Source of the DNA: Calvatia gigantea
Taxonomy: Eukaryota; Basidiomycota; Agaricomycetes; Agaricales; Lycoperdaceae
DNA length: 64,000 bases
NCBI GenBank assembly: GCA_025093985.1
Contig: JACAAK010000005.1
Location: forward strand, 868,001-932,000
Reading direction: 5' to 3'
Shown: positions 56,724-64,000 of the stretch, piece by piece
How positions within the stretch are numbered: position 1 is the stretch's first letter
Layout of the letters: every line of letters starts with the position of its first letter
Program-made: the position numbers and the translations under genes
Notes under the pieces: generated by a model
Database searches by the model: none
What the model was told of the DNA's origin: nothing
The model's input: only the letters and a program-made list of their open reading frames with translations

Positions 56724-58158
56724 CTAATCGCGCATACGTGCGGGTATGAATCTGCGGAGGATAACTTCACGGACGGAGTAGTATGCAAAGCAAGCTGGTG
56801 TTTTGAGAACGTCCAGAGAGACACGACTTCGAGCGGGGATGGTAACATAGACAAGGATAAGAGTCTGGTGCGCGATCAATCAGCATTAGCATATATCATC
56901 CATGTGGAGTGGCGGGGGTGAGCTGACCTTTTGGACCTGCGAATTGACACGGTTTATCGTACTAAGCCATGACCAAGAGAAAGGGGAGGAATTCTCGAGG
57001 TTGAGATTAGATTTGGCTTGGTCGACAGGGGTCTTCGTATACTGGACATACTACCAGCGCAAACCTGACGCAGGGAACCAGTTAGATCTTGGAAACCAAG
57101 GAAGAAAGAAAAATTGGGGACTTACTCGGCATGGGCAAAGACAGGACCACGTTTATACAAGAGATAATCAACACAGAATTTGATTCCTCCTTTGACTACC
57201 CATCCGAGGGAACGATAATGGTGGTAAACCATATAATGGATTAGGAAAGGGTTGTCGAATTGTAATGGCGGGTTTGGCGGTGGTGAAGGAGAGGGTGCTG
57301 AGGGGAAGAAAACGGAGGGAAGGTGTGCGAGTTGAAAAGAGGTCCAAATTTGTTGCAGAGTCATTGGCTCTGACGTTTGTGGATGGAGGACAGTTAGACA
57401 GTCAAGTGTCCAGAGTAGGAAGAACGCCTCTTGCAGAGTGAGTTGGAGGTGTTCGACGTCGATCAGGGGTTCCTGTTCTTCCTCGTCCTACTGGTGCTGG
57501 TGATGACTCCGATTCTTCTGGGTTTTCGCGAGGGGGACTGACTCTGGAGTTTCTGCATTTTCTTTTTCTGTATGTGGTTGAGAGGGCTTCCATGTCGCTG
57601 CTGAGGGGATAGGCGGGTCCCGATAGGGCTGGTGCAATGACTCGACCTTGAGTCGCGAAGATGAGTTCTGCCTCTTCCGCGACTGCCTGCGATGGCCTTT
57701 GCACGGTCCGCTTTGAATTGTTGGCGTTCTGCACGTCGTTTTGCTGTTACCTCCTCCGACGTCATTTCTAAATTCCACATTAACCTTCGTTATTGTCATA
57801 TGATTGTAATTGATTTTTTTAACGTACGTTTACCACCAGATTCTCGAATATTGAGTTGACGAGTGTACCAACTGGGTTCACTCCGCGAGAGATCGCCCTT
57901 GCCAAAGAATCCGCGTTGCCAGAGCACGGAGACATCTTCTGGTTTTATCACCCAAACCGAACGGGTATGCAGGTCAAAGACGCCTTCGAGGTTGGGGATG
58001 TCGATACGAGTCAGGGAGAGACCAAGGAATGCTAGTACAGATTGGATACGGGATGGCTGTGGTTGTGAGAGAAGAACGGGGAGAGGATGTGCGTATATGC
58101 GTGCATTTTCAGCTTTGCGGCCGCCAGCCTTTCCCTTGAATCGTTGATTTGCGGGCAT
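56724..58158 (-). CDS. SEN2: tRNA-splicing endonuclease catalytic subunit Sen2 (three frame breaks)
   Basis: Cuts the 5' splice site of pre-tRNA introns. The start MPANQRFKGKAGGRK at 58158 leads to SVWVIKPEDVSVLWQRGFFG and LNIRESGGKR, a charged middle, QLTLQEAFFLLWTLDCL, FLIHYMVYHHYRSLGWVVKG, then FCVDYLLYKRGPVFAHAEF with the catalytic Tyr (LLYKRGP) and His. The catalytic Lys lies in STINRVNSQVQK and the end is ILRRFIPARMRD. Three single-base removals are needed to read it: one in CC at 57686-57687, one in CC at 57487-57488 and one in TTT at 57012-57014. Without the last, the catalytic Lys is lost. The flanking frames stay highly conserved, which argues for sequence errors rather than a pseudogene. 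Confidence 0.88.
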
Positions 58159-58299
58159 CGTCACTCAGTACAGATTTGAGTCTCGGTGATGGCATTGAGT
58201 TGAAGATAACAACCATAAACACGCAAGGCGCGTCGTCGCGACCACAGCTACCCTGAATTTGCTTTTACTTACTGGACTTTACTTGGATACCCCTAACCG

Positions 58300-60785
58300 A
58301 TGGCGGACAAGCGACGAGCAGAGATCGAGGCCAAGCGAGCCAAGCTTGCAGAACTACGGAAAGCAAAGGAGAGGCGACAACAAGCTGAAACAGAGAGACG
58401 GAGAGAAGTGCGCAGAGGCCCTCATTTAAACCCTTTACATCCATATTTACTGACCGACCAATTCCCGTGTTAGCAAATCGCAGGTCCTTCCCCACCAAGG
58501 GAAGATGTCGCAGCTATAGTAGATAGTCTACTCGGAAGTATAAGTCGGAACAATCCTGATTCAAGCTTTGATTACACTCCCTCTCCATCCGCCCCCGGCA
58601 CACCTGCGCTTGGTCATCTACATTTGCCTGGTTCTTCTGTTGGATCTGGTCTACCTCGAAGGACGAGTAGTAGGCAGAGTGACTTTACTTCTGATCGAGA
58701 GCTTGGTCAGACGAGTTCGGGAACAGACCATGTTGTTGAGAGGTGGGTGGAGTGAATTGGTAGGTTGTGTCTATTGACCATGTCTTCTGGACAGGGAGAT
58801 ATATCCACGGTCCATGGCTGGACTTATTGATGTCGAGCAGGAGCTATTCGAGCTCCCGCAGAAAGTATGTGTGTTCCCAAACTTCCAGCATTTGTCAGGA
58901 GCACTGAGCATGTATTCTCTAGGAACGCGTGATATACAATAAAGAAGTTCAGACGGCAGCTATAGAGACGGAAACTGACCTACAAAACATCGAGGAGGAA
59001 ATCAGGCAGAGGATATTTCGAGAGAAGGAGGCAGAGGCAGAGCGTGTAGCTCGGGAGAAGGAACTAGAAGAGGAGAGCGTCAAGCTGGACCAGGAAATCG
59101 AGCAGGAGATCAGAGGTGCGATACCATACCATTTTCCAAAACCTTTCCTGACTTGCTTGGTTTTCTAGAAATGCCTGAGGAAGAACGTGCAAGCATTTTC
59201 ACTGCGCCAGAATTCCTAGAATTCGTCGAGCAATCTTCAAAGATTGTCCAGCGGGCGTTGAACGATAACTATGATTACATTCGGGATTATACCATTGGTA
59301 CAGAGTCGGGAGGGTGCGTCTATATCTCCTTTCCTATGTGCCTTCTGACAAGACTACACAGTGATGATTCTGAAGGAAAGCGAGTGAAGAAAGTGTGCGA
59401 GTTTTTCGACGAGCGATACGTCAAGAATCGATCTATAACTGACGTCGACTGGTCACCCAAGGTGGGCCTTACCCCCACTATCGGTAGTGAATCTACTAAC
59501 GTTCGGAATAGTATCCCGAGCTGAGCGTAGCTTCATACAACAAGAACCCTGCAGCGCTGAACGAACCGGACGGTATAGTCGCAGTATGGAACCTCCACCT
59601 TCTGGAACGACCAGAGTTTGTCTTTCATTCACAAGTGCGTACTTCCCGTCTCGCGCGCATGGTTGAGCGCTTATGAGCTGCCTAGTCAGACGTTCTTTCA
59701 GTCACATTCTCCCCTTTCCACTCAAATCTAATCTTTGGTGGTACCTACTCCGGTCAGATCTTGCTCTGGGATACACGCGCGAAGCATCTACCTGTTCTCA
59801 AGACTCCTTTGTCTGCCGCTGGACACACCCACCCTGTATATGCGATGCACATGGTGGGGACACAAAACGCACATAACCTCATCACGAGTAGTACAGACGG
59901 GACAGTCTGCAGTTGGTTAGTCGACATGCTAGCACAACCACAGGTAAATCACCCTTCCCCCCGATTCGAAAGGACTCCGCACACCCATCTTACTCACACA
60001 TCACTCTTCGCCCAGGAAACATTAGAACTCGTCCATGCAGGCCACAACAAAACCGGCGAAGTCGCCATCACAACCCTCGACTTCCCAGACAACGAAACCA
60101 CAACCTTCTGGGTCGGAACCGAAGAAGGCAACATCTACCAAGCAAACAGATACGACCGCGCAGGCGCAAAAGCAGGGCTTAACCAATACGACGTGTACAA
60201 AGGCCATGCAGGTCCCATTATGGGTCTTCACTTCCATCCCTTTAATTGGTCCTGTGGACTTTTCGGATTTATTTTTGACGTGTTCGGTAGATTGGACGAT
60301 TAAGTTGTGGAGAGCAAGGAGTTTGGCCAAGGCGGCGTCGACGACGGTGCATCATGTTGCTCCTGTTTATTCGTTTGAGGAGGCGGATGATTATGTGTAT
60401 GATGTGAAGTGGCATCCGAGTCATCCGGCTGTGTGGGCGAGTGTGGATGGGTCGGGGAAGTTTGATGTGTGGAATTTGAATATGGATACTGAGGTGAGTT
60501 TTTTTCGATTGCGTACGTGCACGTGTTTTTTAAATGGATTTTGCTTTGTAGGTTCCTGTTGTGTCGACGACTGTCGGTTCTGGGCTGAAGGCGATTAATA
60601 AGTTGCAATGGGATCGGAAAGAAGGGCGGCGAGCGGCGTTGGGTGGAAGTGATGGGAAGTTGTATGTTTATGATATTGGTGATATGGCGATTCCAAGGGA
60701 ATCGGAGTGGACGGATTTGCAGAAGACGATCGCGGGTCCTGGTGGGCGGTGGAGGGGCTGGTGGGCAGGTCAATGGAACAAGTGA
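58300..60785 (+). CDS. Cytoplasmic dynein 1 intermediate chain (one frame break)
   Basis: A dynein scaffold subunit for motor assembly and dynactin binding. The start [20 protein letters not shown] is the N-terminal coiled coil that binds p150Glued. Light-chain-binding and disordered parts follow, then [15 protein letters not shown] (conserved just before the WD region) and the WD repeats: [78 protein letters not shown] and [18 protein letters not shown]. It ends [20 protein letters not shown]. Between HFHP and [11 protein letters not shown] the frame changes; removing one T of 60241-60243 restores it. It shares a roughly 140-bp divergent promoter with SEN2, which has ACCCCTAACC just before this start. 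Confidence 0.92.
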
Positions 60786-61144
60786 GAGTGACTTGTTGAA
60801 AATGAGTCGTTGATACAGGCTGGATTTCCTTGTCGTAGTGGTATATTCTTTTTAGTTTAATTCCTTTATGGAGTTGGTTTAGAATGGCTTTGCTATTCAA
60901 TAATCAACATCGGAGAGCACTGTGCACTGAGCGGTAGATTAAAATTCCCCGGAAAAAGTAATGAGACGACATATTGACCGGATGTGTCCGATCCTGGTCA
61001 TAAATTAATTGGTACGGTAAAACCAAGAAATGATTCGACAAAGTACAAGGGTAAGCTTAAATAAGTACAGATTGCCACAATTCGAACATATGGGAAACCT
61101 GCGTAGAAACTTCCAGCCTTGACCTCCTTCGTTACCCTGCACCA

Positions 61145-62376
61145 TCAACAATAACCCAAGGATGATTGCGGTTTTTGGTCGCGACTATCGTCAATGCCAA
61201 GATCCACGACGACAGCAATGGCGTCACTACATGTGTTGTTGGTGATACTTACATCGGCCTTTCGTCTACTGCGGGAATCCTCTAAGCGAGGCCGCTTGTA
61301 CAACCACTCACGGGTCCCAACTGTCCCTCCAAGCTCCCGCCACCTCTCCTTCCACGCTCTTCTCCTCTCCTCCGTCAAGCGTACCAGCGCAGGCCAATAC
61401 TTCTCGTGTTTGTACTCGAAATCGATATTCCCTCCCCACCACTCTTTCATTAGTCCTTCAGGTTTGAATATCCGATCCTCGATGACGTCTGAGTCGAGTC
61501 GACACTTCGCGCGTGTGATAGGATCAAGAAATGTCAAGACGAATTTAAGGAGCATGCTGAGCACGAGGGGAACGCCATTTATGGCGGAGTACCCTAGGCG
61601 TTCAGGGTAATGAGCCTGCAGAGTGCTAAGGAGAGTACGAGCGGAGGAGAAGCTGGGCTGGGAAGCACGATTGGGGAATGTGATTAAGAAGTTAAGGGTT
61701 CTGTTGCGTCATACTTCGGTTAAAGGCTCTAGTACGATGGGGGAATAGGGGTAGTACGTACTCAACACCCGGAGGCATAAGATCTATGCAACGCTCAAGC
61801 ATGAACACGGCGAATTGAATGTTTCCAGTTTCGGATGTCGAATTTTGTCGGTTTGGGATCATGTAGAGGGCAGGACGACCTTGGGTGTCGTAGCCTAGGA
61901 GGACGTGTTTGCCAGTGACTGCCTGTAAATTGGACACTATTAGAACACGATCATCGGAGGCTTGACTGATAATGACATACCTCTTGTTCGACATGGCTGG
62001 CACCAACGTGCGTATAGAGCCCGAAATCTCTGCGCCACTTGAGGGTATTTTCGATCCTCTGAATGGTGTCAAGCGTCTTCCATCTCGTGCCTCGTAAAAA
62101 TCTACAAGATGTTACCACAGGAAATATCAGGAACCTAGACCTAGATAGATGGCGAATGACCAGCCTGAGTATACACTCATATGAAAGCCAAAACTTCTCA
62201 TCGTCTGTTAATCTTCCGTGTTTCACTCCAGGCAACTTATATCCAGCCTCAGCAAAGTGTTGATGGACCTCGTTGTAGGTCTGTCGCTCCCTCTCAGTCA
62301 GGGGAGGTAGAGAATCCACCTCGTATAAGTCGTCTGGGGGTGGAAGGGGTGTGTGGACTTTGCCCGTGGTCGTCAT
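61145..62376 (-). CDS. CRAL-TRIO (Sec14-like) lipid-transfer protein
   Basis: The start MTTTGKVHTPLPPPDDLYE is followed by the N-terminal CRAL-TRIO helix set LTERERQTYNEVHQHFAEAG and TRWKTLDTIQRIENTLKWRR. The lipid-binding domain reads KHVLLGYDTQGRPALYMIPN, NIQFAVFMLERCIDLMPPG, a LLSTLQAHYPERLGYSAING segment and FLDPITRAKCRLDSD. The pattern GYDTQGRPALYM and the HYPERLG motif place it with Pdr16/Csr1-like phosphatidylinositol-transfer proteins. The C-terminal tail includes KEWWGGNIDFEYKHEKYWPA. A GTAAGT at about 61251 could be a last donor, so the final about 35 residues before 61145 are uncertain. Confidence 0.88.
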
Positions 62377-62667
62377 GAGGACAGAGGCGAGGCATTGGAT
62401 ATTGAATAGCTGAGACTAAGTATAACTAAGCGGAAGCCAAACACGCTCAAGGTTTTTACGCACACGACCCTGGCGGTCTCATTGATAGCCATCAACATCA
62501 TTCAACGTCATTGTCCTACAACACCATCTTACAGTACATGCACCACGCGTATCTGATTCTATCTACCAATTCTCGTGCTTTGGTCAATCCGCTCCGAAGA
62601 GTAGATCTAAGCCTGGAGCCCACGACAAGGGAGCACGAAGGACCGTAAGGAGCCCACCTCCAGGAAA

Positions 62668-62711
62668 TCTGCGAAGTGCGAACACTGCGCAGTATGTTCG
62701 CACTTCGCAGA
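62668..62711. repeat. Perfect 17-bp inverted repeat with a 10-nt centre
   Basis: The arms TCTGCGAAGTGCGAACA (62668-62684) and its exact reverse complement (62695-62711) flank CTGCGCAGTA, which itself contains the palindrome CTGCGCAG. It lies in the intergenic region upstream of the CRAL-TRIO gene and directly before the purine tract. It could be a hairpin, a transposon footprint or a protein-binding site. Confidence 0.85.
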
Positions 62712-62714
62712 CCT

Positions 62715-62815
62715 AAAAAAAAAAGAAAAGAAAAGGAAAAAGAAAAAGGAAAAAGGAAAAAGGAAGAAGGGAAAAGAAAAAAGAAAGAGGGAAGGAGAGA
62801 AAAAAGGCGAAAGGA
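62715..62815 (+). repeat. Purine-only tract of about 100 bp
   Basis: A/G-only sequence made of short AAAAAG, GGAAAAA and GAAGG units, ending near 62800-62815. The 114-codon reverse-strand frame across it (62516-62860) is low-complexity Phe/Leu/Ser and not a gene. Confidence 0.85.
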
Positions 62816-63261
62816 CTGGCTACGTAGCAGGCGGCGTTTGAGGCCAACCCGCATGTTCACACTTATGGTCAGACTTCACTCGCACTCACTCACACATCTT
62901 GCGCTCTCACTCTTGCCGCCTCTGAGTCTTGATCTTGAGGTCTTGATATGTCTTGAGGTTGAGTGTCGGTCCCCTGGGTCTCAATCTCGCGTCCTGTAAT
63001 TTACATGCACGAACTACGAGTCCCCGCCCCTCTCTCAACACCTGCTGTGACGCCGGAAACAAGTCAGGTATCTGGAAGCTGATAGGCGTTGAACTCTTAC
63101 ATTCATCTCTGTACCGGCGTTGCTGCTTGTAACAGCGGTGGCTGGAATTGCGTATGTGGTCAGCCTCGGTAAACGACGGTGGCGGTTAGGCGTTGACTGG
63201 GGGAAACGCCCGCCTTTCGCTCGTGGAGGAACAAATTTGAAAAAATCGAAACGCGCAGAAG

Positions 63262-63815
63262 CTAGACCCTTGCCAACCCGCCCCACCGGAGGTCTTGCCC
63301 TTCCGGCGTACCAGCCTCGTCTTGAAGCGTCGTTTGATTATATGTGCTATACACGCCAAAGCAGGCGTTAACAGTGAGGAGCAATAATGAAGTGATGAAG
63401 GCGATGAACTCACTTCCTAGATAAGAGAGCGTCGCAACCGTCGGTGGAGGTGCGGGTGATCGGTCCCGCCGCTGCGGGTATACAAAGAACAGGTTAGTAG
63501 GGAGCGAGGAGGAGGGTGACGGTAGCGGTATACTCACCTATGACCGCCATAGGCGAGGGTGCGTTTCCCATAGAGGTTGTCAGCCACCACAGCGACAAGG
63601 GATCTCGCACTAACCACGACGCCGTACAGGCGTAGCGGGAACCGTCGACGAACGACGGTTAAACGTTGATGAGATGAGGAGAGAAGACCATGGAGGTAAG
63701 AGGAAGAGAGCGTTGGAAACAGTTTGGAGGGGATGGGGGGTTTATATATCCTTGGGCAGAGCCTATATTGGAGAGTCTCAAGCTCGCCGCACTGCTGCGT
63801 GGCTGCCCTTGCCAC
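63262..63815 (-). CDS. Possible small membrane protein, hypothetical
   Basis: Two overlapping reverse-strand frames contain hydrophobic stretches: LRLYGVVVSARSLVAVVAD (63534-63815 frame) and YLGSEFIAFITSLLLLTVNA (63262-63537 frame). They could be exons of one multi-helix protein joined near 63480-63537, where a GTGAGT donor and CCCGCAG acceptor are visible, but the phases I tried do not match cleanly. No known family is recognised. Confidence 0.3.
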
Positions 63816-64000
63816 TTGTTCCTGTGACTCTGTGGTTCAGAACCGAATATGTTTATCCGAGGATGCGAGGAGGTGGATCTCATTGTCAGACATTGGTCGT
63901 TGGGATCGAGACGTTCAGGCGTCGTTGAATTACCTTCCTCCCTCTTGGGTTGCTTGATGCAGGATGTATCCACTGATTCTCCTGGGAGTTAATTTGGGAT

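Noticed and set aside
57012..57690. SEN2 frame breaks explained by tiny introns
   Set aside because: The only GT..AG pairs that would restore frame enclose about 18-33 nt, shorter than any other intron in the window.
57012..57690. SEN2 as a true pseudogene
   Set aside because: Catalytic Tyr, His and Lys and all flanking motifs are intact, the gene is essential, and four neighbouring genes show the same kind of one-base excess.
62516..62860. 114-codon Phe/Ser-rich frame
   Set aside because: It is the translation of the purine tract on the other strand, low complexity and without a family.

Overview
The window comes from a mushroom-forming basidiomycete (Agaricomycetes). The genes are dense and broken by many short GT-AG introns, mostly about 50-70 nt. 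They encode typical fungal nuclear proteins: lanosterol synthase, a velvet factor, cytochrome c1, Tim23, DNA polymerase delta and SEN2. The left end carries a seven-helix membrane protein family of a type common in mushroom genomes. All functional calls rest on reading translated motifs by eye; no database search was run.

Left third (1-15.2 kb): a rearranged accessory region. Two nearly identical 2.0-kb copies (695-2696 and 4973-6974, offset 4278) carry the same broken seven-helix gene. Between them lies a dead Tc1-type DNA transposon (2744-4831) that holds a further insertion. A 641-bp TA-flanked miniature element (117-757) interrupts the gene's 3' end. A more diverged third copy of the whole block lies at 11.7-14.65 kb, and its membrane-protein gene looks intact. 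A decayed PDR-type ABC transporter pseudogene (about 8.4-11.2 kb) lies between the blocks. A ~137-bp direct repeat lies just past the stop codons of both the intact seven-helix gene and lanosterol synthase.

Core region (15.3-62.4 kb): ordinary conserved genes, often as divergent pairs with 140-280 bp between start codons. In order: lanosterol synthase/ARP9, LRR protein, MINDY deubiquitinase/uL30m, Pol delta, SET protein, eL30, phosphomannomutase/VMS1, a CpG-poor transposon-like island (36.3-37.6 kb), BFR2/AATF, SNX41/ATG20, a PNK-like P-loop kinase, TPR protein/TIM23, velvet factor, CYSTM-like protein, cytochrome c1, THP3/LENG8, SEN2/dynein intermediate chain, and a CRAL-TRIO protein. Most are housekeeping genes (sterol synthesis, replication, ribosomes, mitochondrial import and respiration, tRNA splicing, mRNA export, vesicle traffic). 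They do not form one pathway.

The most useful observation is that five conserved genes between 39 and 60 kb (BFR2, SNX41, CYT1, SEN2, dynein intermediate chain) can be read through only if one extra base is removed, at seven sites, each in a short homopolymer run. This looks like insertion-biased assembly error, but it would break automatic gene models. The right end (62.5-64 kb) holds a perfect 17-bp inverted repeat, a ~100-bp purine tract and a doubtful membrane-protein ORF. I found no convincing tRNA, rRNA or CRISPR, and no multi-gene system that is clearly new.
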